Below are positions 49,978 through 58,249 of a DNA stretch of 64,000 bases, one piece after another. Both the position numbers and the translations under genes were made by a program. The notes under the pieces were generated by a model. That model was given only the letters and a program-made list of their open reading frames with translations, was not told where the DNA came from and did not search any database. Every line of letters begins with the position of its first letter. The first letter of the stretch is position 1. The stretch comes from Thermoplasmata archaeon (GTDB lineage Archaea; Thermoplasmatota; Thermoplasmata; Lutacidiplasmatales; UBA184), in the NCBI GenBank assembly GCA_022750335.1, contig JAKIVX010000001.1:149584-213583 (forward strand), written 5' to 3'.

Positions 49978-52900
49978 ATGTTGCCTCCGGTATACAGAAG
50001 CCGCCGCGTCATCAGTTCGGTCGCCATCGTCCTCCTTCTGCTCCTCGGAGCGGTTCTGCCCACGATCTCCGCCCCGAAGGGCGGGTCGGGACTCACACAC
50101 GATATCGGACTGGCGAAGGAACCTCCGCTCCGCGCGTCAGGCACGAGCGTGCCCTTCCCCCATGGAGACTCGCCCGCTCCCGGCGCGACGATCCGAACGC
50201 TGAGCCTGTTCAATAACACGCTGACCACCGGCAATTTCCTTCCCAACAACACTTTCACTCCGGCCGGCGTTACGTACGACGCGGCGGATCGGACGGTCTG
50301 GTTCACGGCGAGCAACAACGTCGGAGTCGCGAATGCGACCACCGGTGAAGGGATCGCGTACTTGCCGTCGGCCGGAACCGCGTCGGGGATCGCCTACGAT
50401 AATCGTTCGGACCGTGTTTTCGCGGCGGACTACGCGACGGACACGGTCTCGGCGTTCGACGCGTTGACCAATACCAAGATCGCCTCCATCGCCGTTGGGT
50501 ACAGTCCGCTGGCGGTGATCTACGACTGGGAGACCGACCAAGTGTATGTCACGGAAGACGACAACGCTCCGGGGTTCGAGAATGTCACGGTCATCAATGC
50601 GACGACGCTCGTCGTCGAAGCCGGAGTACCGGTGGGCGCTGGAGCCACCGCCGAAGTGTTCGTCGCAAGCACCCATCAGGTCTGGGTGGTGAACTCGCTC
50701 TCGGACAACATCACGATCATCGACCCCACAACGTTGACGGTGACCGGGAGTCTCCCCCTCTATGGCGGGGATCCCAAGGCGGCGGTCTTCGACCGCCAGG
50801 ACGACCTCGTCTATGTGGCGAACGCTGGGACGGGAGTCGAGATCTATGACCCGGCCACACCGGCGGCGATCGGAAACATCTCCTACGCTTCGGTGGGTTC
50901 GGACCCCGCCGCCATCGCGGTCGACGCTCCGCTTCACACCCTCTACATCGCGAACACCGCGAACGGATCGGTCTCCGCCGTGGACACCGTCGGGAATGTG
51001 GTCGAAGCTCAACCGAACCTTGGGATCTACTCCCAGCCGGACGCGGCGGTGTATGACCCGACGGACCATCGAGTTTTGGTCGCCTGCGAGGACGCGTTCC
51101 AATATGCCGGATCGAATATTACCGAGATTTCTACCGCGACCAACTCGACCGTGGTAGCCATTCCCATCGAGCTCATTCCCGAAGGCGCGGTCTACGACGC
51201 CCAGACGCGTTCGATCTACACCTACGACGGGGGCTCGGGCGATATCGACCAGATCAACGACTCGACTGACCTCCTGACCCGCTCGGTGTTCGTCGGGTAC
51301 ACTCCCCACACGATCGGACTCTACGTGGGAGGTCTCGCCCTCGACCCGCTGTCCGGTGACCTCTACGTTTCGTACGCCACCAGCTTCTCCGGCGACGTCA
51401 GCCTCGTCAACCTCTCGACTTTTACGGTGGTCCAGAATCTCTCCGCCACTGATTTCGACGGACCCTCGGGAATCGCCTATGACCCGACGGACGCCCACAT
51501 CTTCGTCGCGAATTATTATGGCGATACCGTCGTGATGCTCAACGCGCTCACCGGCGCTGTCCTCTCCTCCACGGTCGTCGGGGACCGCCCAATCGGCGTG
51601 ACGTTCGACCCCGCCAACGACCAGGTATTCGTCGCAGACAACTACGAGAATTACGTCACGATCCTCAATGGGTCGACCGGAATCGTCGCCGGCGAGGCGG
51701 GAGTCGGCTCGTTCCCCGTCAGTTCGGTCTACGACCCTGCCAACGAGGAGGTCTACGTCGTGAACTCGTACAACAGCAACCTCACGGCTCTTTCCAGTGC
51801 GACCGACATGAGCGTCGCCAACATCACCCTTCTTGGGGCGGGGGCGCCGGACTGGGCCTCGTACGACGCAGAGAACCACAGCCTCGAAGTAACGTCGGCG
51901 GCCGGGGCGGACGAGGAACCCGGATACCTCTCGGTCGTCAGTACCCTCAACCAGTCATTCGTCGGCAATATTCTCGTAGGGAGCACCCCCGGTGGAACGG
52001 TGTTCGACCCGGCCCAGAACGTGACGTTCGTTCCGGATTACTTTCCCGGATCGGTCTCCATTGTCCAGTTGGGCGTGACCGCCCCACCGCCGCCCCTCCA
52101 GGTCTCCTCCCTCGTTGCGGACCCCGCGACCATCGAACTGGGAGCGGCCACGGACCTCGTGACCTCGACCACGGGGGGAACCCCGCCCCTGACGTACGCG
52201 TACTCCACCTTGCCGACCGGTTGTTCGACCCAGAACATCTCCACGCTCCCTTGCACCCCCACCGCCACGGGGGTGTATTCGATCGGCGTCAATGTCACGG
52301 ACTCTGCCTCGGGCCACGGGTCGGCCACCACCACGCTCACGGTCGTCGCGTCCCCTTCGGGGCTTCAAGTTTCCCTCGTTGCGTCGCCCGCCTCGATCGA
52401 CCTCGGACAGTCGACGACGCTGATGGCCACTCCCTCCGGCGGTGCGTCGCCCTACAACTTAAGCTACAGCGGTCTCCCAACGGGTTGCACGAGCGCGAAC
52501 CGGTCGAGCCTGCCCTGCACGCCGTCCTCTGCGGGTACCTACACCGTCCTGGTCCTTGTGATCGATTCGAACGGGAACCGGGCCTCCAACTCCACGGCGC
52601 TCGACGTGCTCCCGTCGGTCGCAACGCTCTCTGCCACCCTGACCGCATCGCCGGCCTCGGTCGCGGTCAATGGGTCGACGACCCTCACCACGGTCCCTAC
52701 GGGCGGAGTCGCGCCCTACCAGTATGAGTATTCGGACCTCCCCTCCGGCTGTACGAGTTCGAACTCGGCCACCCTGATCTGCTCGCCGACCGCATCGGGT
52801 GTCTTCCACCCCAATGTCACCGTAACGGACGCGGGGAGCCACACGGCGCGGGCCACTACGACCCTCACCGTGACCGCCGCGGGCCACGGTTCAACATCGT

Positions 52901-53079
52901 CGACGACCGGTCTCCCGTGGTGGGTTTGGCTTGTTGTCGCTGTAGGGGCGCTGCTGGTCCTCTTCTTCTTCTTCGCCGCGCGCCGGCGAAAGAAAGCGGC
53001 CCTGCCGGACCCGGGCGACCGGTCCGCGCCCCCCGTGGGTCCGCCCGATGACGCCCCACCCCCTTCTCCGGGGAAGTAG
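49978..53079 (+). CDS. Surface YVTN beta-propeller protein with three Ig/PKD-like domains and C-terminal anchor
   Basis: A 1033-residue predicted exoprotein. N terminus: basic residues then a hydrophobic signal (VAIVLLLLLGAVLPTIS). Residues ~75-690 are propeller repeats (YDxxxxxVYVANxxxxxVSxIN; blades about 42 residues). Residues ~695-960 are three Ig/PKD-like domains, each with a paired-cysteine motif (LPTGCSTQNISTLPCTPTATG and its relatives). The end is a Trp-rich transmembrane helix (PWWVWLVVAVGALLVLFFFFAARRRKK) and a Pro-rich cytoplasmic tail. Abundant sequons. The upstream open frame to 49552 is not used: it lacks a signal and overlaps the mini-ORF; TATCTA (49933-49938) gives a start site near 49962. 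Likely cell-surface binding or adhesion. Confidence 0.8.
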   Translation: MLPPVYRSRRVISSVAIVLLLLLGAVLPTISAPKGGSGLTHDIGLAKEPPLRASGTSVPFPHGDSPAPGATIRTLSLFNNTLTTGNFLPNNTFTPAGVTYDAADRTVWFTASNNVGVANATTGEGIAYLPSAGTASGIAYDNRSDRVFAADYATDTVSAFDALTNTKIASIAVGYSPLAVIYDWETDQVYVTEDDNAPGFENVTVINATTLVVEAGVPVGAGATAEVFVASTHQVWVVNSLSDNITIIDPTTLTVTGSLPLYGGDPKAAVFDRQDDLVYVANAGTGVEIYDPATPAAIGNISYASVGSDPAAIAVDAPLHTLYIANTANGSVSAVDTVGNVVEAQPNLGIYSQPDAAVYDPTDHRVLVACEDAFQYAGSNITEISTATNSTVVAIPIELIPEGAVYDAQTRSIYTYDGGSGDIDQINDSTDLLTRSVFVGYTPHTIGLYVGGLALDPLSGDLYVSYATSFSGDVSLVNLSTFTVVQNLSATDFDGPSGIAYDPTDAHIFVANYYGDTVVMLNALTGAVLSSTVVGDRPIGVTFDPANDQVFVADNYENYVTILNGSTGIVAGEAGVGSFPVSSVYDPANEEVYVVNSYNSNLTALSSATDMSVANITLLGAGAPDWASYDAENHSLEVTSAAGADEEPGYLSVVSTLNQSFVGNILVGSTPGGTVFDPAQNVTFVPDYFPGSVSIVQLGVTAPPPPLQVSSLVADPATIELGAATDLVTSTTGGTPPLTYAYSTLPTGCSTQNISTLPCTPTATGVYSIGVNVTDSASGHGSATTTLTVVASPSGLQVSLVASPASIDLGQSTTLMATPSGGASPYNLSYSGLPTGCTSANRSSLPCTPSSAGTYTVLVLVIDSNGNRASNSTALDVLPSVATLSATLTASPASVAVNGSTTLTTVPTGGVAPYQYEYSDLPSGCTSSNSATLICSPTASGVFHPNVTVTDAGSHTARATTTLTVTAAGHGSTSSTTGLPWWVWLVVAVGALLVLFFFFAARRRKKAALPDPGDRSAPPVGPPDDAPPPSPGK

Positions 53080-53228
53080 CCCTGCTCTCTTCGCCGCCCG
53101 TTGGGGCCGGACAAACCGGCCTGCCCGGAACTTCCGAGGTTTCCCTCGCGGGGCGGTCCCGGCCGGGGTGTGGAGGGCGATAGTCTCCTACGAGGACCCG
53201 TAGTAACCCTTGTATCCGACTCCGAATG

Positions 53229-53233
53229 TTTAT
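53229..53233 (+). promoter_or_regulatory. TATA box for the 233-residue hypothetical gene
   Basis: TTTAT in GTTTATCC, 28-32 nt before ATG 53261. It excludes the upstream in-frame TTG at 53210 as the start. Confidence 0.4.
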
Positions 53234-53260
53234 CCATGGTCCCACCCATCCTTTTTCTCC

Positions 53261-53962
53261 ATGGGTCCCTGGGGAACGGGCGCTCCGGACTCCGACTTTC
53301 GTTCCCTGGCCGGGGAAGGGTTCGGTACCTTCTTGTACGGCACGGACCGCCACGCGATCCTGCAGGTGGCGTTCGCACTGGCGAAGCTCAACGACCCCAA
53401 CCCGTACTGGGTTGACATCCGGGCATCCCACGACACCGTCGAACCCGACGACCCCGTCGGGCGCGGGTGGATCCCGAACGACCACCTCTTCGCCGTTGTG
53501 GAATCGGACGCCCGACCGCTCAACGCGGAGGCCAACATGGCCCTCTGGACGGTGGTGCGCTCGGACGAACCACGGTCGAGGATCGCCGAGTTCACGGATT
53601 TCCTCCGCCTGCCGCGGGCCGTTCAAGACGGGATCAGTGGTTCTCGGAGCGACCATGGTCGGCCCATCTTCGTGATCGCAAACGCCGACCGGGCCCGTAG
53701 CTACTACCCGCTGACGGCGGCGGATGTTCGACCGTACATCGATTCGATGCTCCATGCGGAGATCACCCCGATCTTCGCCGCCGTTGGACCTCCCGGTCCG
53801 GGACGGTGGGCCTTCGACTTCGTGTTTGAGGTCCGGACTCAGCACCTGCCGGACTGGCGGCAGGGAAGTCTGGCGTGCGAACGAGCCCCGCCGGGTCTTC
53901 GAGTGGTTTCGGGCCAGGTTCGCTCGATCGATTCCATCCCCGGAATCGCGCGCACCGCCTAA
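53261..53962 (+). CDS. Soluble protein of unknown function
   Basis: A 233-residue acidic protein, no transmembrane helix. The N-terminal half (DFRSLAGEGFGTFLYGTDRHAILQVAFALAKLNDPNPYWVDIRAS) and the central NDHLFAVVESDARPLNAEANMALW and FTDFLRLPRAVQDGI are suggestive of a RecA-like or sensory alpha/beta fold in which the P-loop has been lost, but I recognise no family. The TATA-based start at 53261 gives a near-leaderless mRNA. It is monocistronic. Confidence 0.55.
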   Translation: MGPWGTGAPDSDFRSLAGEGFGTFLYGTDRHAILQVAFALAKLNDPNPYWVDIRASHDTVEPDDPVGRGWIPNDHLFAVVESDARPLNAEANMALWTVVRSDEPRSRIAEFTDFLRLPRAVQDGISGSRSDHGRPIFVIANADRARSYYPLTAADVRPYIDSMLHAEITPIFAAVGPPGPGRWAFDFVFEVRTQHLPDWRQGSLACERAPPGLRVVSGQVRSIDSIPGIARTA

Positions 53963-54042
53963 CCCACGTCCCGGGAATCGCACAACCGGTCCTCGGGGAC
54001 GAGCTTGAAAACTCCTCGTAGGCGAGGCCGGACGAAACGCGG

Positions 54043-54048
54043 ATATTT
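54043..54048 (+). promoter_or_regulatory. TATA box for the ion-channel gene
   Basis: ATATTT, centred about 28 nt before ATG 54074; consistent with leaderless initiation. Confidence 0.4.
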
Positions 54049-54073
54049 CTAGACGCTCGAGTTTGGCTCACGG

Positions 54074-55270
54074 ATGGCAGGTGGCGGGGCGGGATGGTTA
54101 CCCTTCACCCGCTCGCCGCGCCCCCCGACCCGACAGCGACGGGCTTCGGCCTATCGGACGCTGGAGTTGGCCGCGGGAACGGCCGGGATCGGCCTCTTTC
54201 TCGTGGCCATGGGCTTTCTCTCCTCGTTCGCGCAGCTGCCCAGCTTTTACCACGACGTCTTCACTGGATACGACCCCCCGTTCGACGCGATAGCTGGCGT
54301 CCTGCTCCTCGCGATCTCGGTCCGGATCCCTGACCGGAGCGTAGTGGCTTGGCTCTTTTCGCTCCTCGCTCCCGCCCTCACGATCTTCGCGGCCGTCGTC
54401 AGCCCCAACCCCTTCTCGCTCGCGTCGGCCGTGGCGGCCTCCGGACTGGTGGCGCTGATCTTCCCGTATTCGGTCGGGTTCTTTCGAGGCGTCCCGTCCG
54501 GTCCGGAATCTACCCAACTCCTGGTCGTGGTAGCCGCTCTCCTCTCTCTCTTGTTCGGCATGGCGGGAGCCCGGTGGCTGGGGAGCCAGTTCACGCCCAA
54601 GATCCACGGGTGGACCGAGGCCCTCTACTTCACCGTCACGACGATTTCCACGAACGGGTCCGAATTCGCACCCCAAACCTCGGGCGCTGCGGCGTTCGTA
54701 GTGGTGCTCATCCTCCTCGGAGTGGGAACGTTCTTATCCGCCATCGTCGTGCTTTTCCTACCGTTCCTCGAGCGCCGGCTGGAGCACATCGCGCTGCGCC
54801 TGGAACGAGCGCAGATGGACGACCTCAGCGAACACGTCATCATCTGCGGCTCGTCGGCCGCCGCTCGGGCCACGGCCGCGACGCTCCGGGAGGACGGCGT
54901 GCGTTCGGTCATCCTCACTCCGGATACGGACGCCGTGAACCTGCTGCGCGGCGAGGGCGAGGTCGCCCACCTGGGGGAGCCGTCGAACGAGGACGACTTG
55001 CGCGCCGTCGGGATCGATCGGGCCCGGGCGTTGGTCGCCGCCGACGACTCAGATGCGGAGAACTTGCTCACCGTCATCACCGCCCGGGGCATCGTGGGGG
55101 GGCTCCGCATCGTGGCGGTGGCGACTTCCCCCAGCAGTCTCGCCAAGTTGCGTCGCGCGGGTGCGAACGAGGCGATCAGTGCGGTCGCGGTCGCGGCCAA
55201 GCTCGTCAGCGCGGCCGTCCTCGAGCCGACCCCCGCGGACGAGCCGCACTCCCACACGATCTCGCACTAG
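54074..55270 (+). CDS. Ion channel protein with TrkA-N (RCK) domain and atypical selectivity filter
   Basis: A 398-residue membrane protein. An N-terminal basic tail (~1-30) is followed by hydrophobic segments near 33-56, 72-88, 92-110, 117-136 and 148-168, a pore helix and filter at ~180-200, and an inner helix at ~206-231. Residues ~250-385 are an RCK/TrkA-N Rossmann domain (HVIICGSSAAARATAATLREDGV ... DSDAENLLTVITARG ... LRRAGANEAISAV). The filter reads TVTTISTNGSEFAP where potassium channels have TTVGYGD-x-x-P: only one Gly remains, and Asp is replaced. The Gly loop of the RCK domain is also atypical (CGSSAAA for GxGxxG). Selectivity cannot be predicted. Confidence 0.78.
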   Translation: MAGGGAGWLPFTRSPRPPTRQRRASAYRTLELAAGTAGIGLFLVAMGFLSSFAQLPSFYHDVFTGYDPPFDAIAGVLLLAISVRIPDRSVVAWLFSLLAPALTIFAAVVSPNPFSLASAVAASGLVALIFPYSVGFFRGVPSGPESTQLLVVVAALLSLLFGMAGARWLGSQFTPKIHGWTEALYFTVTTISTNGSEFAPQTSGAAAFVVVLILLGVGTFLSAIVVLFLPFLERRLEHIALRLERAQMDDLSEHVIICGSSAAARATAATLREDGVRSVILTPDTDAVNLLRGEGEVAHLGEPSNEDDLRAVGIDRARALVAADDSDAENLLTVITARGIVGGLRIVAVATSPSSLAKLRRAGANEAISAVAVAAKLVSAAVLEPTPADEPHSHTISH

Positions 55271-55396
55271 ATTGAAGCGAGCCCGTCAGACCACGGTCGG
55301 CCCCGTGCGGATCCCAAGAAACTCCTGTCGCCGGGGGCGGTGGGGCAAGACGTATCCTGAACTACGGCTGGTTCTTCCGGCTTCAACGGACGGCGG

Positions 55397-56098
55397 ATGA
55401 CTCGAAATCTACGGATCAGCCTCACGATCCTCTCGATCGGGTTTGCAGTCGAGGGGATCGGCGAAGCCTACACGCGCTTCAGTCCGGGGTCTTCGACTCC
55501 CGGAGGCTCGCTTCTGTACCTCTTTCCGCTCGTCCTCACCGGGATTGGACTGCTGTTCGTCTGGGTTGGCCGGGAGGAGTGGAATGCGGTCCATCTTGTT
55601 CGGGTACGAACGGCGAACCGAGTGTTTGCTGCGAGCCTCCTCGGGGCGCTCGTAGCGGCGTCGGTGGTAGGCGTGCTCCTCCTCTTCCCTTCCCTCGGGA
55701 CTCCCGCGTGGGCGGAGGCGGTGTACGGGGCCGCGGTGGCCAGCCTCGTTTTTGGGACCTTTGTGACCTACGCCTACCTCGTCTTCCATCTGGTTTCGAA
55801 CCCCGGCCGGGTGGTCGTCGGGTTGGCGCTCGCGTGGGCCCTGTTCATCTCCATCGCCATCGCCCTCGTCATTTCCACGACCCTCCCCTCGGTCCTGTCG
55901 ATCGTGAGCACCGCCCACCTCACGATCCCTGCGTTCGTCGCGCCCGTGGACTTCCTGGCGTCCGCACTCTTCGTCTCGTACTTTCTGCTCCTCGTGGCGT
56001 TCGTCGAGGCGCACATCGCGGTCGCGCGAGGTCGCATCGTGGTCTCGAGCGTCCCAGGAGTCCCAGTGACCCGGCAGGAGGCACCCAAGGCCCCGTGA
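55397..56098 (+). CDS. Six-TM membrane protein of unknown function
   Basis: A 233-residue protein with six hydrophobic helices (~6-22, 38-57, 76-98, 110-133, 138-162, 183-205) and a short basic C-terminal tail. Few charged residues occur in the helices. No family is recognised. It precedes the zinc-finger mini-protein gene by 24 nt on the same strand, so they may be co-transcribed. Confidence 0.6.
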   Translation: MTRNLRISLTILSIGFAVEGIGEAYTRFSPGSSTPGGSLLYLFPLVLTGIGLLFVWVGREEWNAVHLVRVRTANRVFAASLLGALVAASVVGVLLLFPSLGTPAWAEAVYGAAVASLVFGTFVTYAYLVFHLVSNPGRVVVGLALAWALFISIAIALVISTTLPSVLSIVSTAHLTIPAFVAPVDFLASALFVSYFLLLVAFVEAHIAVARGRIVVSSVPGVPVTRQEAPKAP

Positions 56099-56122
56099 AC
56101 GCCCGAACGAAACCCAATTGAG

Positions 56123-56335
56123 GTGGGGTCCCCTTCCCTCCTTGTGCCGTACGTCGAGTACGACGAGGTGGAGGCGATCTGCTCCGACTGCGGAATGATC
56201 TTCCGTTCGGAAGAGGCGCTGTATTCCCATCGGGAAGAGTCCCATCCGCCCTCCGCGAGCTCTGCTCCTCCCCCGACACGACCGACCTCTCGGAGACGAA
56301 GCACCGGTTCCCCGCAAGCCAAACGTCCGGGATGA
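56123..56335 (+). CDS. C2H2 zinc-finger mini-protein
   Basis: A 70-residue protein with a single classical finger: CSDCGMIFRSEEALYSHREESH (C-x2-C-x12-H-x4-H; hydrophobic core Phe and Leu in place). A Pro/Ser/Arg-rich basic tail follows. The start codon is uncertain: GTG 56123 or GTG 56144 (the second would begin VPYVEYDEVEAIC). It may bind DNA or RNA. Position directly after the 6-TM gene suggests one transcript. Confidence 0.6.
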   Translation: MGSPSLLVPYVEYDEVEAICSDCGMIFRSEEALYSHREESHPPSASSAPPPTRPTSRRRSTGSPQAKRPG

Positions 56336-56400
56336 ATCCCCCCTCAAGGGGGGCTCGAGAAGGTCGCTATCGCGGCGCCGGCAGAGGCCGCCCGAACGAA

Positions 56401-57798
56401 CTACTGGCTGCTGGAGGGGGATGCCCCCACTGCTTCGTTGGAAGCGACCTTTAGGGAAGGGGGCTTCGTCCGGGCCTGCGCCACCACACGGAAGCCGTTG
56501 GCCACCAACAGCGCTTGCTGTTGGTGCTCCAGTTGGAAGTTCAGACGGGAGGTCACGACCATGAGTGAGGGGAAGGTCTCCCGGTGGGGCACGTTCGACC
56601 CCATTCGTCCGCCCGCCCGCGCCCACGCCGAGTTCGGGTGAGATCCGGACCGGGGTTCGACGGCCTCGGACGGAAGCTCGATCGTCAGCTGGCGATGGCG
56701 ATTTCGGATCGAAACGGTCATGGAACGCGGATCGCCGACCTCGGAGGAACCCGAGGGAATGGAGACGACCAGGGGGGACGCCTCAAGGTCAGCGTTGGCC
56801 CTTGGATCCCGGGCGGGACTGATCATCTCGGCACGCGCGGGATGGACCGGGTGAAAGTCCCCCACCTTGACCCGAGTATCCGGTAGGTTCCGGAGCAAAA
56901 ACCGGGCAAGGTCGGCCGCCTCGGCGGCGTCGGTCGGAGCACATTCCACGACCGCGCCGGGGGCGCCGAGCGCGAGGCCGATCGAGAGGATATCGCGGCT
57001 CCAGGCCGACCGAACGGGACGGGGGCTCGAGGAGGAGGGGGCCCCGCGGGCGTACTGCAGGATCGTGAGGAGGATCTGGCCCCCGTCACGCACGGCATGG
57101 AGCTTGGCGATCCCGAGGCGTTCGCGGTACTTGACCGGGATCTGCTGAACACTGAATCCGCGCCGGATCGACTTGAGAACGAGCTCTGCCTCGATCGCGA
57201 ACGTTGTATCGCCGAGTCCCAGCTCCATGAACCGTTCGGTCGACACACCCCAGAACCCGCTGCACAGGTCCAAGATCGGGCGGCGGGCAAGCGCAGAGGA
57301 GGTGTAACTCATCACCAGGTTTCCCACCCGGTGGACGAGGTCTTTCACGTCGCTGGGGGGACCCCAGACGGGTCGCCGTACGCCGATGACCAGGTCGGTG
57401 CCGCGGCGAAGCAGGTCCAGCGTGGGCAGGATCCGATCGGGAGGATAGGTCGCGTCGGCGTCCAGTACCACCGCGAACGGGATCCCTTGCTGGTAGACCC
57501 ACCGGATCGCTTCCAGCATCGCCCCGCCCTTCCCGCGACTGGTCTGCTTGAGAACTGGGATTCCCCACTTCCGTGCGACCTCGAGGGTCCCATCGGTGGA
57601 TCCGCCGTCGATGATGACCGGGACGATCCGGTGACCGACCCCGTTGAAGGTGTCGAGGGGGAACTCGGAAATGGTCCGTTCAAGGCCCTTCTCTTCGTTC
57701 AGGGTCGGCAGGATGACGGCAGCGAACGCCCCCTGAAATCGGGAGACATCGATCCCGGCATCCAGGGACTGCGGTAGCGGTTTCTGAATAGAGTTCAT
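56401..57798 (-). CDS. Family 2 glycosyltransferase (dolichol-phosphate sugar synthase-like) with long C-terminal extension
   Basis: A 465-residue protein. Residues ~22-250 form a GT2 domain: ILPTLNEEKGLERTI, IIDGGSTDGTLEVA, SRGKGGAMLEAIRW and the metal-binding DADATYPPD, closest in style to archaeal dolichol-phosphate mannose or glucose synthases. No transmembrane helix follows. From ~250 to 465 there is an unusual soluble extension (Val/Ala-rich, then basic, with a glutamine run HQQQALLVANGF) that matches no family I know. With the many sequon-rich surface proteins nearby, a role in protein N-glycosylation is plausible. The ATG is preferred to an upstream TTG. Confidence 0.8.
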   Translation of the reverse strand: MNSIQKPLPQSLDAGIDVSRFQGAFAAVILPTLNEEKGLERTISEFPLDTFNGVGHRIVPVIIDGGSTDGTLEVARKWGIPVLKQTSRGKGGAMLEAIRWVYQQGIPFAVVLDADATYPPDRILPTLDLLRRGTDLVIGVRRPVWGPPSDVKDLVHRVGNLVMSYTSSALARRPILDLCSGFWGVSTERFMELGLGDTTFAIEAELVLKSIRRGFSVQQIPVKYRERLGIAKLHAVRDGGQILLTILQYARGAPSSSSPRPVRSAWSRDILSIGLALGAPGAVVECAPTDAAEAADLARFLLRNLPDTRVKVGDFHPVHPARAEMISPARDPRANADLEASPLVVSIPSGSSEVGDPRSMTVSIRNRHRQLTIELPSEAVEPRSGSHPNSAWARAGGRMGSNVPHRETFPSLMVVTSRLNFQLEHQQQALLVANGFRVVAQARTKPPSLKVASNEAVGASPSSSQ

Positions 57799-58249
57799 TG
57801 GTACCTGAAATTCCCCCCTACTCGGAAGCAACTTCGGGGGTCTTTCCTCGAGGAACCGCGGGCTGGTACGATTCCGCCGTATAACCCTCGGTGAAGGCCC
57901 CTAAGATTACCGGCTTATAGCAGGTTCCGAATGTCGCGCTCCCGCGACAGAGCTGATACAGGACTATCCGCATCGGGGGCCCTCACGTCCTTTCCGAAGT
58001 CCAGCCGACCCCGATGGAGGCTTAGCGCCCCAATCTCACTTCGGAGTGTCGCAGGGAGCCGACGGGACGACTCGTCGAGCGCCTTCCGCCGCGCCCGACC
58101 GTTCGCTTCCCCTTAGGCCTGGCTCGAGCCTCGGTGGAGTCGGACTAGGCCCTGCACCTGAATACGGGCACCAAGCCGAAACGGCCCAATATCAGCCGAG
58201 CGGCAAGCGGGCCGTTAGTGGACCGATGGGATAGGGCCCCATGGTTCGA
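57799..58249. other. Gene-free gap with promoter-like and structured elements
   Basis: A 451-nt gap between the glycosyltransferase start and the tryptophanase stop. It has GTATAAC (57879-57885, usable on the minus strand for the glycosyltransferase with a ~60-nt leader) and TTATAG (57915-57920). Downstream of the latter are inverted repeats: CATCGGGG with CCCCGATG (near 57970-58015), CACT-TCGG-AGTG (near 58041), and GACGA/TCGTC (near 58068). No convincing ORF is present; a structured non-coding RNA on the plus strand is possible but unsupported by a known family. Confidence 0.35.

Noticed and set aside
50137..51879. 580-residue open frame antisense to the second propeller gene
   Set aside because: Mirror of the propeller repeats; no recognisable fold and no promoter.
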